A DNA stretch of 64,000 bases from Gaiellasilicea sp963763755 (GTDB lineage Bacteria; Actinomycetota; Thermoleophilia; Gaiellales; Gaiellaceae): contig CAVXQE010000013.1 in NCBI GenBank assembly GCA_963763755.1, forward strand, positions 51,404 to 115,403, written 5' to 3'. Position numbers and translations under genes: made by a program. Every line of letters begins with the position of its first letter. Position 1 is the stretch's first letter. This document shows, piece by piece, positions 30,383-39,623 of this stretch. Below the pieces are notes generated by a model. That model was not told the origin of the DNA. It worked only from the letters and a program-made list of their open reading frames with translations, and did not search any database.

Positions 30383-31231
30383 TTGCGACTCGTCTTCGGA
30401 ACGGTTGACCTGCCCGACACGTCACTCGCACCACGACTTCTCGACCGGTTCTACGAAGCGGGTGGGAGGGCACTCGACGTCGCCAACGTCTACCGAGACG
30501 GCGAGTCCGCCCAGGCTGTCGGCGGCTGGCTTCGCGCGCGGCACTCGCCGGACGGCATCGTCGTGTACGCCAAGGGCTGCCATCCGCCGAACTGCCTGCC
30601 GAAGCTCGTCCCCTCCGAGGTCGACGAGGCGCGGCGGCTGCTCGGCGTCGAGCGGATCGACGTCTTCGTCCTGCACCGCGACGAGCCATCGCTCCCGGTC
30701 GCCGCCTTCGCGGACGCCCTCCTGGAGCAGGTCGCTGCGGCGAGGATCGGTGGCTTCGGAGTCTCGAACTGGACCGTCTCCCGGCTCCGTGAGCTCCAGA
30801 GCTATCTCGACCGGATCGGCGAGGACGGACTCGCCGTCTTCAGCAACCACTTCTCCCTCGCCGAGATGGTGGCCGAGCCCTGGCCGGGCTGCCTGGCCGT
30901 CGACAAGGAGCAGGTGCTCGCCCTCGCGGACACCGACCTGCTGATCCTCGCCTGGTCGAGCCTCGCGACCGGCTTCTTCGCAGGCCGCGACCCGGCAAGC
31001 TGGGACAGCCCTGGGAACCGAGCGCGGCGCGAGCGGGCGACCGAGCTCGCCGAAGAGCTCGGAGCCTCCACTGTGGCGGTCGCCCTCGCGTACGTCCTGC
31101 ACCAGCCTGACTACGTGCTGCCGGTCGTCGGGACGCTCTCCGAGGACCACCTCGACGAGGCGCTGTCCGCGTCTCAGCTCGAGTTGAGCGCCGCGCAGCT
31201 CGAGTGGCTGGAGAGTGGCGCGCTGCCGTAA
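30383..31231 (+). CDS. Aldo/keto reductase
   Basis: 282 residues from a TTG start at 30383, preferred because GAAGGAG lies seven bases upstream and translation begins directly with the first strand (RLVFGTVDLP). TIM-barrel motifs: ALDVANVYRDGESAQAVGGW with the catalytic Asp/Tyr, VVYAKGCHP with the Lys, DVFVLHRDEP with the His, IGGFGVSNWTVSRLREL and the C-terminal cofactor region LAYVLHQPDYVLPVVGTLS. NADPH-dependent reduction of an aldehyde or sugar is expected. Next to secreted glycosidases and the arabinose locus, a sugar-derived substrate is likely but unproven. Confidence 0.85.
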   Translation: MRLVFGTVDLPDTSLAPRLLDRFYEAGGRALDVANVYRDGESAQAVGGWLRARHSPDGIVVYAKGCHPPNCLPKLVPSEVDEARRLLGVERIDVFVLHRDEPSLPVAAFADALLEQVAAARIGGFGVSNWTVSRLRELQSYLDRIGEDGLAVFSNHFSLAEMVAEPWPGCLAVDKEQVLALADTDLLILAWSSLATGFFAGRDPASWDSPGNRARRERATELAEELGASTVAVALAYVLHQPDYVLPVVGTLSEDHLDEALSASQLELSAAQLEWLESGALP

Positions 31232-31264
31232 GGTTCCTCCTCCTCGAGAAAGGAGTGTTCCCAA

Positions 31265-33082
31265 GTGGCTTCGCATCTCCTCCGGCTGGCCTGTGCGACC
31301 GCGCTCGTGGCAGGGGCAGTCGCGATCTCCGGTGCAGCCGCGGCCCCCGTGTCGCAGCCGGCTGCCGGAGTCCCCGACTTCGGCCCCAACGTGAAGATCT
31401 TCGATCCGAGCATGTCGACGAGCGAGATCAAGGCGACCGTCGACGCGATCGCCGCCGAGCAGGTCTCGAACCAGTTCGGGACGCAGCGCTACGCACTGCT
31501 CTTCAAGCCCGGCAGCTATGGAACTGCAACCGCTCCCCTCAACTTCCAGGTCGGCTACTACACCGATGTGGCCGGGCTCGGAAGCCTGCCGAGCGACGTC
31601 GCCGTGAACGGCACGATCGATGTCTACAACCAGTGCTTCGGGCCGGGCGACTGCACGGCGCTCGTGAACTTCTGGCGCTCCCTCTCGAACCTGACGATCA
31701 ACGTCGCCGGCAAGGAGGGCTGCCAGTCCGGAGAGTTCTGGGCGACATCGCAGGCCGCGCCGATGAGGCGGGTGCACGTCAACGGCTTCATGACGCTCAT
31801 GGACTACTGCTCGGCTCCGTCGTTCGCGAGCGGTGGCTTCATCGCCGACTCGCAGCTCTCCGGCACGGTCGTCAACGGCTCGCAGCAGCAGTACCTCGTC
31901 CGGAACAGCAGTCTCGGCACCTGGACGAACGGCGTCTGGAACCAGGTGTTCGCCGGGGTCGAGAACGCGCCGCCGCAGTCGTTCCCGAACCCGCCGTATA
32001 CGACGCTCGCCACCACGCCGGCCTCGCGCGAGAAGCCCTTCCTCTACATCGACGCGAACAACCGCTTCAAGGTGTTCGTGCCAGACGCCCGCTTCAACAC
32101 GTCCGGCACGACGTGGGCCAACGGCCAGACACCCGGCCATTCGATTCCGATCGAGGACTTCTTCATCGCCAAGCCCACGGACAGCGTCAAGTCGATCAAC
32201 AACGCTCTGGCGCGCGGTGAGAACCTCCTCTTCACTCCCGGCGTCTACGACGTCGACAGGACGATCAAGGTGAAGCGGGCGGACACGATCGTGCTCGGGC
32301 TCGGGATGGCCACGCTCACGGCGCAGAACGGTGTCATCCCGATGACGGTGGCGGACGTGAAGGGGGTCGAGATTGCGGGTCTGATCTTCGATGCAGGACC
32401 CGTGAACTCCCCGGTGCTGCTCCAGGTCGGTACACAACATGCCTCGAACGGCCAGGCGCGCGAGCACAACGGGTGGAGCGACCCGAGCGACCCGAGCGCG
32501 CTCCACGATGTGTTCTTCCGCATCGGCGGCCCGCACGTCGGCAAGGCGACTGTGAGCCTCGAGGTGAACGCCGACGACGTGATCCTCGACCACATCTGGG
32601 CCTGGCGTGCAGACCACGGCAGCGGCGTTGGCTGGACGAGCAACACCGCAGACACCGGCGTCGTCGTCAACGGCGACGACGTGGTCGCGACGGGCCTCTT
32701 CGCCGAGCACTACCAGGAGTACAACGTCTTCTGGGCCGGCGAGAACGGCAAGACGATCATGTTCCAGAACGAGATGCCGTACGACCCGCCGAACCAGGCC
32801 GCCTGGCAGCACGACGGCGTCCTCGGGTGGGCGGCCTACAAGGTCGCCGACTCGGTCAAGACCCACGAGGGCTGGGGTCTCGGGAGCTACTGCTTCTTCA
32901 ACGTGGATCCGACGATCCACGCAAGCCGTGCCTTCGAGGTGCCGGTGACGCCCGGCGTGAAGCTGCACGACATCCTCAGCCTCTCGATCACGAACCACGG
33001 CACGATCGACCATGTCGTGAACGACGTCGGCGCGCCGACGCCACCGGACACGACCCCGGTCAACATCGTCTCGTATCCCTAG
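31265..33082 (+). CDS. Secreted right-handed beta-helix protein, GH55-like
   Basis: 605 residues, intact, with a signal peptide (CATALVAGAVAISGAAAA). Landmarks include YALLFKPGSYG, FQVGYYTDVAGLGSLPSDV, ALVNFWRSLSNLTI, WATSQAAPMRRVHVNG, SGTVVNGSQQQYLVRNSS, REKPFLYID and, in the second half, VFFRIGGPHVGKATVSLEVN and FQNEMPYDPPNQAAW. This is the twin beta-helix architecture of GH55 beta-1,3-glucanase-like proteins, whose actinobacterial relatives are often mislabelled 'adenylyl cyclase' or 'coagulation factor 5/8'. I infer a secreted polysaccharide-active enzyme; the exact substrate is uncertain. Confidence 0.7.
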   Translation: MASHLLRLACATALVAGAVAISGAAAAPVSQPAAGVPDFGPNVKIFDPSMSTSEIKATVDAIAAEQVSNQFGTQRYALLFKPGSYGTATAPLNFQVGYYTDVAGLGSLPSDVAVNGTIDVYNQCFGPGDCTALVNFWRSLSNLTINVAGKEGCQSGEFWATSQAAPMRRVHVNGFMTLMDYCSAPSFASGGFIADSQLSGTVVNGSQQQYLVRNSSLGTWTNGVWNQVFAGVENAPPQSFPNPPYTTLATTPASREKPFLYIDANNRFKVFVPDARFNTSGTTWANGQTPGHSIPIEDFFIAKPTDSVKSINNALARGENLLFTPGVYDVDRTIKVKRADTIVLGLGMATLTAQNGVIPMTVADVKGVEIAGLIFDAGPVNSPVLLQVGTQHASNGQAREHNGWSDPSDPSALHDVFFRIGGPHVGKATVSLEVNADDVILDHIWAWRADHGSGVGWTSNTADTGVVVNGDDVVATGLFAEHYQEYNVFWAGENGKTIMFQNEMPYDPPNQAAWQHDGVLGWAAYKVADSVKTHEGWGLGSYCFFNVDPTIHASRAFEVPVTPGVKLHDILSLSITNHGTIDHVVNDVGAPTPPDTTPVNIVSYP

Positions 33083-33092
33083 CGAAAGCCGC

Positions 33093-33124
33093 GGCAGGGG
33101 GCTCGCGAGAGCGGGCCCCCTGCC
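33093..33124 (+). terminator. Hairpin terminator after the beta-helix gene
   Basis: GGCAGGGGGC pairs perfectly with GCCCCCTGCC (10 bp) around a 12-base loop, starting 11 bases after the stop codon. No T-run follows. It separates the gene from the downstream glucodextranase. Confidence 0.6.
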
Positions 33125-33221
33125 GGCTTCCAGCCGTTGAGACGCCGGCCGCCTCGGCAGGTTGAGGGAGGTAGGCGGTTGAACTTGACGCGTCTGCGGG
33201 TATAGCGTCTCGGTCCGATCT

Positions 33222-36200
33222 ATGAGCAGCTTGTCTCCACCAAGGCGGCTGGCCGGTCTCGCAGTCGCCGCCGTGACGTGCATCGTTCTCGGGGTCGCTT
33301 CGAGCGCCGGGACCGCGCCTCTGAGCGTCGCCCCGGACGGGCCGGGCGCGCTGTCCCACTTCGACCTCGCGCGCAAGGACTGCCTGGGCACCGCGCGCAA
33401 CACGACGTCGAAGGTGTGGTTCACGGTCGCGAACGGCGTGCTGAGCGACGTCTACTACCCGACGATCGACAACACGAACGTCGAGACGCTCCAGTACATC
33501 GTCACCGACGGCTCGACCTTCACGGATCTGCAGACCAGGAACATGACGTCGACGGTCCGGGCACTGGACAGCAGCGGCATGGCCTGCAGGGTCACGAGCA
33601 CGCCTGCAAGCGGGAAGTACCGGATCGTCACCGACTACGTCGCCGACCCGGGCACCAACGCGATCCTGATGAAGGTCGCCTTCGACGTGGACAAGAAGGG
33701 CACGAAGCACGGCGACCCACTCCGTCTCTATCTCCGCTTCGACCCGACGGTGAACGGCAACGGCGGCGGAGGCGGCGGGAACGGCGGCGCCGACTCGGCG
33801 ACGACGGATACCTCGACTGGCCACACGGTCCTCGTCGCCTCCGACCCGAACACGGTGACGAACGCGGTCAACCGCGACTACGCCCAGCCCGTCTACGCCG
33901 CGCTCGACGCTCCGTTCGCCGAGACGACCAACGGCTTCGCGGGGAGCGCGAGCGACGGACTCACACAGCTCGACACCTCGCACTCGCTGTCCACGTCGTA
34001 CACGGAGGCGAGCAACGGCAACGTCGTCCAGACGGCACGCATCACAGGCGGCAAGAAGCACGACGACGGCGACCTCGAGTTCACGATGGCGCTCGGCTTC
34101 GGCGCGAGCCAGACAGCCGCCGTCCAGACGGCCGAGCACGCGCTGAGGCACACGTTCGACAGGGCACGCTCCGATTCGGACCAGGGCTGGGACGCATACG
34201 ACCGGAGCCTCAACGACCCGCCGAAGAAGCTGCCGGGGATCAAGACGAAGCGCGCTGACGACCTGCGCGATGCGTACTTCGTGAACGCCAACGTGCTGAA
34301 GGCCTCCGAGGACAAGACCTTCCCCGGTGCGATCGTCGCCAGCATGGCGTCGCCGTGGGGTCAGGCCGTCTCGGCCGGAGATCCCGGCAACACCTACTTC
34401 GGCTCCTACCGCGAGATCTTTGCCCGCGACCTGTACGAGATCTGGACCGGGCTGATGGCGGTCGGCGACCGGGCGACGGCGCGAGCGGCGACGCTCTTCC
34501 TCTTCGAGCGCCAGCAGCAGGCGGACGGGTCGATGCCGCGCAACAGCCTCGTCAACGGCAAGACCGCTCCCGACTCCTTCGGGACACAGCTGGACGAGAC
34601 GGCGTACCCGCTGCTGATGGCCGACGAGCTGCACCTCACCGACGCCTCGCTCTACGCGGACCACATCAAGCCCGCCGCGAACTTCGTCGCGAGCCACGGG
34701 CCGGCGTTCGGCGTCGAGCGCTGGGAGGAGCAGGACGGCTACTCCCCCTCGACGATCGCAGCCGAGATCGCCGGGCTCATTGCCGCCGCGCACCTCGCTG
34801 ACGTCAATCACGACCCGGTCTCGGCGAACGTCTGGCGCGGCGTCGCCGACGACTACCAGCGCTCGATCAAGGGCTGGACGGTCACCACCAACGGCCCGCT
34901 CGCGCCGCGCTACTTCATCCGCCTCTCGAAGACCGGCGACCCGAACGCCGCGATCACCTACAACGTCGGCAACGGGGGCCCGACGCTCGACCAGCGCTCG
35001 GTCATCGACGCGGGCTTCCTCGAGCTCGCGCGGCTCGGCGAGCTGTCGGCGAGCGATCCGGACATCATCGCCTCGCTACCCGTCGTCGACGCCACGATCC
35101 GGTCGAACACGGCGAGCGGCTTCGGCTGGCACCGCTACAACGGCGACGGCTACGGCGACCGCTCGAGCGACGGCCGACCCTGGGCGCCGTCGGGGCAGGG
35201 GACGGGGCACCTGTGGCCGGCGCTGTCGTCCGAGCGCGCCGAGCAATCGCTCCAGACCGGCGACGCGACCGGCGCAGCCGCCCTGCTCGACGGCATGGAC
35301 GAGTTCGCGGGCGGCGTCAGCCTCATCCCCGAGCAGGACTGGGAGACCGCAGATCTCGCCGCGTCTCCGTTTGGAACACCGCCGGACGTCGCCTCGATCG
35401 GCTTCGTCAACGGTGAGCCGGCCGGCTCGGCGAACCCGCTCAGCTGGTCGGCCGCGTCCTTCGTGCGCCTGTTCGCCGACATCGGCGCCGGCCGCCTCCT
35501 CGATCGGCCGCGCAGCACGTTCCAGCGCTACGTCGCGCACACGCAGGGCACGACGCCGCTGACGGTCACGAGCCCGGCCGACCTGAGCGCCGTGAGCGGC
35601 TCGCCGGTGACCGTGACGGGCACGACGGCGCCGGGGAACGCGGTCTACGTCACGGCCACGAACACGGACGCGAACTCGGCCACGACGAGCTCCTCGACCA
35701 CGGCCGACCCGACGGGCGCCTTCAGCCTCTCCGTCGCCGTGACCGGCGGGACGACCGTCCTCAACGTCGTCGCCGTCAGCGCGAGCGGAGGAACGGCGCA
35801 CGTGAAACGCACGGTCGTCTTCGACTTCGTGCCGGGGACGCTGCTGCTGGACGTGACGGATCCGAGCAACGACGACAACGGGCCCGGCAACTACGCCTAC
35901 CCGACCTTCAGCGGCTTCCACCCCGGCGCGTTCGACATCCAGCAGTTCCAGGTCTTCGACGACGGGACGAACGCGATCTTCCGGGTCAAGGTGCGCGACC
36001 TCTCGCCGACCTTCGGCAGCCCGCTCGGAGCCCAACTCGTCGATGTGTACGTCCACGATCCGGCCGCGCCTGCGGGCTCGACCTCGACGTCGGCTGCGAA
36101 CGCGTCGCGCAACTTCCAGATCGCGCCGGCAGACGCGTGGAGCCGGCTGATCCAGGTGCAGGGCTTCGGGCAGCGTTACGAGAACGCAGCCGGAAGCCCG

Positions 36201-36542
36201 CTCGGCACCGTTGCGATCAGCGCGAACCAGATCTCGCGCTTCATCACCTTCAGGGTGCCGAAGGCGAGCCTCGGCTCACCCGGGCCGGGCTGGGCGTTCA
36301 CGGTCGTGCTCACCGGCCAGGACGGGTTCAGCGGCGACCAGGCGCGCGGGTTCCAGTCGACGCCGCAGGACTTCCAGTTCGGCGTCTGCGCCGTCGCGAG
36401 CGCCGATCCGCACTGCACCGTCAACCCCGGCACCGTCCCGAAGGCGGTCGACGTGATCCCGCCCGCCGGCGTCCTCCAGTCCGACGAGCTCGACTACACG
36501 CTGCACAACCCCGTCGTGCTGCAGGGCGTCGCGATCCCCTAG
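33222..36542 (+). CDS. Secreted GH15 glucodextranase/glucoamylase-like enzyme
   Basis: 1106 residues, intact. An exo-acting inverting alpha-glucosidase expected to release glucose from alpha-glucan ends outside the cell. Order of parts: signal peptide (about residues 1-32), N-terminal super-beta-sandwich (to about 320, with a glycine-rich loop GNGGGGGGNGG), (alpha/alpha)6 catalytic barrel (about 340-770), an Ig-like domain (LTVTSPADLSAVSGSPVTVT), and a C-terminal glucodextranase-type binding module from about 870. Candidate acid and base glutamates lie in ERWEEQDGYS (near residue 500) and PEQDWE (near residue 704). The C-terminal module matches that of Arthrobacter-type glucodextranase, so dextran or isomalto-glucan is likely. 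Its stop overlaps the convergent VOC gene in CTAG. Confidence 0.88.
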   Translation: MSSLSPPRRLAGLAVAAVTCIVLGVASSAGTAPLSVAPDGPGALSHFDLARKDCLGTARNTTSKVWFTVANGVLSDVYYPTIDNTNVETLQYIVTDGSTFTDLQTRNMTSTVRALDSSGMACRVTSTPASGKYRIVTDYVADPGTNAILMKVAFDVDKKGTKHGDPLRLYLRFDPTVNGNGGGGGGNGGADSATTDTSTGHTVLVASDPNTVTNAVNRDYAQPVYAALDAPFAETTNGFAGSASDGLTQLDTSHSLSTSYTEASNGNVVQTARITGGKKHDDGDLEFTMALGFGASQTAAVQTAEHALRHTFDRARSDSDQGWDAYDRSLNDPPKKLPGIKTKRADDLRDAYFVNANVLKASEDKTFPGAIVASMASPWGQAVSAGDPGNTYFGSYREIFARDLYEIWTGLMAVGDRATARAATLFLFERQQQADGSMPRNSLVNGKTAPDSFGTQLDETAYPLLMADELHLTDASLYADHIKPAANFVASHGPAFGVERWEEQDGYSPSTIAAEIAGLIAAAHLADVNHDPVSANVWRGVADDYQRSIKGWTVTTNGPLAPRYFIRLSKTGDPNAAITYNVGNGGPTLDQRSVIDAGFLELARLGELSASDPDIIASLPVVDATIRSNTASGFGWHRYNGDGYGDRSSDGRPWAPSGQGTGHLWPALSSERAEQSLQTGDATGAAALLDGMDEFAGGVSLIPEQDWETADLAASPFGTPPDVASIGFVNGEPAGSANPLSWSAASFVRLFADIGAGRLLDRPRSTFQRYVAHTQGTTPLTVTSPADLSAVSGSPVTVTGTTAPGNAVYVTATNTDANSATTSSSTTADPTGAFSLSVAVTGGTTVLNVVAVSASGGTAHVKRTVVFDFVPGTLLLDVTDPSNDDNGPGNYAYPTFSGFHPGAFDIQQFQVFDDGTNAIFRVKVRDLSPTFGSPLGAQLVDVYVHDPAAPAGSTSTSAANASRNFQIAPADAWSRLIQVQGFGQRYENAAGSPLGTVAISANQISRFITFRVPKASLGSPGPGWAFTVVLTGQDGFSGDQARGFQSTPQDFQFGVCAVASADPHCTVNPGTVPKAVDVIPPAGVLQSDELDYTLHNPVVLQGVAIP

Positions 36543-37006
36543 GCCGCAGCTCGTTCGAGCTCGTCGATCTCGATCTTCCCCATCTGGAGCATCGCGGCCA
36601 TGACCCGCTGGGCCTTCGCCTGGTCAGCATCGGTGAGCAGCTCGATGAGCACCTTCGGGACGATCTGCCACGACACGCCGAACTTGTCTTTCAGCCAGCC
36701 GCACGGTCCCTCTTCCCCACCTTCGGAGAGCGTGCTCCAGAGCCGATCGACCTCTTCCTGGCTGTCGCAGCTCACTTCGAAGGAGATGGCCTCGCTGAAG
36801 GTGAAGTCGGGTCCGCCGTTCAGGGCGGTGAACTTCTGGCCGTCGAGCTCGAAGCTCACAGTCATCACCATCCCCTCGGCGCGAGGGCCGGCCGAGCCGT
36901 AGTGCGTGACCTCGAGGATCTTGGAGTTCGGGAACACCGAGGTGTAGAAGGTCGCGGCCTCTTCGCCTTCGGTGTCGAACCACAGACATGGAGTGAGCTT
37001 CTGCAT
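36539..37006 (-). CDS. PhnB-like VOC (glyoxalase-fold) protein
   Basis: 155 residues, intact: MQKLTPCLWFDTEGEEAATF YTSVFPNSKI at the start, then FELDGQKFTALNGGPDF, AISFEVSCDSQEEVDRLW and CGWLKDKFGVSWQIVPK, followed by a helix with QRVMAAMLQMGKIEI. This is the PhnB/'3-demethylubiquinone-9 3-methyltransferase' type of VOC protein, for which no enzymatic role is firmly established. It shares its stop tetranucleotide with the convergent GH15 gene and has no evident functional link to it. Confidence 0.9.
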   Translation of the reverse strand: MQKLTPCLWFDTEGEEAATFYTSVFPNSKILEVTHYGSAGPRAEGMVMTVSFELDGQKFTALNGGPDFTFSEAISFEVSCDSQEEVDRLWSTLSEGGEEGPCGWLKDKFGVSWQIVPKVLIELLTDADQAKAQRVMAAMLQMGKIEIDELERAAA

Positions 37007-37334
37007 GTGTCGTCCCTTCTCTTGACGATGGACGGTCGGCAGTTCAACGTGCTGTCAGCCTGTAAGACGACCGCTGCAGCGCAAACTCATCGGCGCCGGG
37101 TGTTCCATTCGTCGAAACAGTGGTCTAGCATGCGGGACGTGCATTTGGAGGCGCAGAGGTCAGACGCCGGTGGAGTGTGTCAGGCCCCCTGTCACGCCGT
37201 GGACGCCAAGTCGCGATCCGACGCGAGGAGGGCGCACTTGACGAGATCCTGATCGGTGGCGCGGCGACGTCCAGTGCGCCAACCGACCTCGTGGTCCAGC
37301 CCTACGAAGCTAGAGAACTCAGAGGAGTGAACTG
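37007..37334. other. Intergenic region before the Liv-type operon
   Basis: No gene is supported in these 328 bases. The sequence separates the VOC gene (start at the left) from the Liv-type binding-protein gene (start at the right). A TTGACG at 37238-37243 is a possible -35, but I cannot pair it with a convincing -10. GAGGAG lies 9-14 bases before the downstream ATG. No strong hairpin is seen. Confidence 0.5.
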
Positions 37335-38647
37335 ATGAGATCGACGAAGATCAAAGTCGGTGTGGCGTGCGCAGCGACCAGCCTGATCGCGGTGCTGGTG
37401 ACCGCGGCGTCCGTCGGCGCACGAACCGACGTGACCGCTCAGCGGTCGGCTCGGGTCCCGCATCGGCAACGAAATCGGTCTGCGGCAAGGGCACCGGTAA
37501 GAAGGCGACAGGAACGCCGATCAAGCTCGGCGGGATCAACATGCTGATCCCCGGCGTCGACTTCACGACGATCAGCAAGGTCGCCAATGCCTACTTCCAG
37601 TGCGTGAACGACAACGGCGGCATCAACGGCCGCCCGATCAAGTACATCCAGTACACCGAGCAGCTCAACCCGGCCCAGGAGGCCGCACTCGCAAGGAAGC
37701 TGATCGAGAAGGACAAGGTCGTCGGCGTCGTCGGCAACACGAGCTTCGCCGAGTGTGGGACGAACTGGAAGTACTACCAGAGCAAGGGCTTCATCGTCAT
37801 CGGCGCGGGCGTGCAGGCCGAGTGCTTCAGCACTCCGTCCTTCGTCGAGGTGAACATGGGCCCGCGCTACAGCAACGTCGGCGCCGCGCAGGCGCTCGTC
37901 AGGGCCGGCATCAAGAAGCTCGCCATCGCCTCGCCGGACACGATCTCGGCGTACGCGGACGGCGGGCCGGCACTCGTTGCCCAGAAGGCCGGCATTCCGT
38001 ACAAGATCTTCCCGACCCACCTGCCGGTCACTGACGCGACATCGCAGCTGATCCAGATGTACCAGTTCGCCGGAGACGGCGGCGGCATCCTGATCGACTT
38101 CACCCCGGACACGGCGCCGGCCTTCATGAAGGCCGCAATCGCCCAGGGGATCGTCGACAAGGTGAAGTGGGGCTCGTCGACCCCGATCGCGAACACGTTC
38201 ATGGCCGGGCAGTTCCCGGAGTTCGACGGACACCTCTGGATCAACAGCGAGTTCAGCAACGTCGACCCGAGCGTCGGGCCGGATACGGCGCTGATGTTCC
38301 AGATCCTGAAGAAGTACACGAAGATCGCGCCGCAGGCGTTCGCCCAGATGGGCTTCATGGCGGGCAAGTTCTCGACCGCCGCGCTGCTCAGCGTCTCGGG
38401 GGCGATCACCCCGAAGTCGTACAACTCGGCGGTGCGGAACCTGAAGAACCAGAAGACGGACATGCTCTGCAAGCCGTTCTACGGCGGCACGCTCCCGTAC
38501 CACATCCCGAACAACTGGGACATCACCGTCGACTACAAGAAGGGCAAGGTGGTCGTGAAGGAGAAGTGCTTCGCAATCGCGGCCGTCGACAAGTCGATCT
38601 CCCAGACGCGCGCCTGGGAGAAGAAGTTCAAGCTCAACGGCGGCTAG
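37335..38647 (+). CDS. Liv-type ABC transporter substrate-binding protein (net frame change near the N-terminus)
   Basis: 436 residues if two extra bases at about 37451-37466 are skipped (one missing base would fit the reading frame equally well). Signal peptide CAATSLIAVLVTAASVGA, then, after the disturbed stretch, the mature protein SATKSVCGKGTGKK. The bilobed type I binding fold follows: IKLGGINMLIPGVDF, FQCVNDNGGINGRPIKYIQY, KVVGVVGNTSFAEC, GGILIDFTPDTAPAFMKAAI and LLSVSGAITPKSYNSAVRNL. Closest to amide/branched-chain amino acid or short-chain carboxylate binding proteins. It is first in a complete five-gene importer operon; the ligand is unknown, and the neighbouring CoA ligases suggest a carboxylate. 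Confidence 0.85.
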
Positions 38648-38693
38648 GAGACAGGGAAGCAACAGACGATGATCAGGGTGCCCGCAGGCTTCG

Positions 38694-39623
38694 ATGACTG
38701 ACGTGCTCGCGTTCAGCGTGTTCGGCGTCGAGTGGCAGTTCATCAAGCCGTTCATCGTGATCGGCCTGGCGTTCGGAGGCGTGTACGCGCTCTCCGGCGT
38801 CGGGCTGGTCGTGCTGTACCGGGCCACCGGTGTGCTGAACCTCGCGTTCGGCGCCATCGGGGCCGCGGGCGCCCTGATCGCCTACTGGCTGATCAACCAC
38901 ACGAGCTGCCCCCAGTGGCTCGCGTTCACGGTCTGCGTCGCGTTCGGCGGGGTCGTCAACCTCCTCTACGGAATGGTCTTCGGCCCCGCCTTCGCGCGAC
39001 GAGACCCGCTGGTGAAGATGATGGGCACGCTCGGCCTGGCGCTGATCCTGCTCGGAATCATGGCGTGGATGGCGCCGGTGGGTGGCGCCTTCGCGCGCTT
39101 CCTGCCGTTGCCGAGCACGCAGCACCGCTACGAGATCCTCGATACGAGCGTCAACCTGACGCAGCTCATCTCGCTGGGTCTCGCGATCGTGATCACGGCG
39201 GCCGTCAGTGTCTTCCTGCGCGTGACGAAGCTCGGCACCGCGATGCGGGCACTCGCGAACGACCGCGAGATCACCGCCACGCTCGGCGTCCCGGTGCGTC
39301 GCGTCGAGGCCGCCGCCTGGTTCGGCTCGGGCCTCGCCTGCGGCGCCGCGGGCCTCATCCTCCCCGACCTGCTCACCTCGCTCGACTACTCGGCCTTGAC
39401 GTTCCTCGTCATCTCGTCGCTCGCGGCGGCGCTGATCGGCCGGCTGCAATCCCTCTGGGCGACGATGTTCGGCGGCCTTGCGGTGGGCCTCGCACAGTCG
39501 GTGCTCAGCCCGTACGCCTCGCTGTCCGCCTACCGCTCCGCTGCACCGTTCGTGCTCGCGATCGCCGCGCTGCTGTACCTCTCGCGGCGGCGCGTCGTCA
39601 CGATCTCGCGGGCGACGACGTAG
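38694..39623 (+). CDS. Liv-type ABC transporter permease (LivH family)
   Basis: 309 residues, intact, with eight or so hydrophobic segments. LivH landmarks: GLAFGGVYALSGVGLVVLYR, GVLNLAFGAIGAAGALIAYW, LGTAMRALANDREITATLGV (the conserved cytoplasmic loop that contacts the ATPase), AAWFGSGLACGAAGLI and LIGRLQSLWATMFGGLAVGL. It forms the membrane pore with the next gene product. It ends directly at the ATG of the LivM gene. Confidence 0.92.
   Translation: MTDVLAFSVFGVEWQFIKPFIVIGLAFGGVYALSGVGLVVLYRATGVLNLAFGAIGAAGALIAYWLINHTSCPQWLAFTVCVAFGGVVNLLYGMVFGPAFARRDPLVKMMGTLGLALILLGIMAWMAPVGGAFARFLPLPSTQHRYEILDTSVNLTQLISLGLAIVITAAVSVFLRVTKLGTAMRALANDREITATLGVPVRRVEAAAWFGSGLACGAAGLILPDLLTSLDYSALTFLVISSLAAALIGRLQSLWATMFGGLAVGLAQSVLSPYASLSAYRSAAPFVLAIAALLYLSRRRVVTISRATT

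Noticed and set aside
30422..33424. Very long minus-strand open reading frame (about 1000 codons) opposite the aldo/keto reductase and beta-helix genes
   Set aside because: It is antisense to two genes with clear family motifs and has low-complexity Arg/Val/Asp-rich composition typical of the opposite strand of high-GC genes; no start signal and no recognisable domain.
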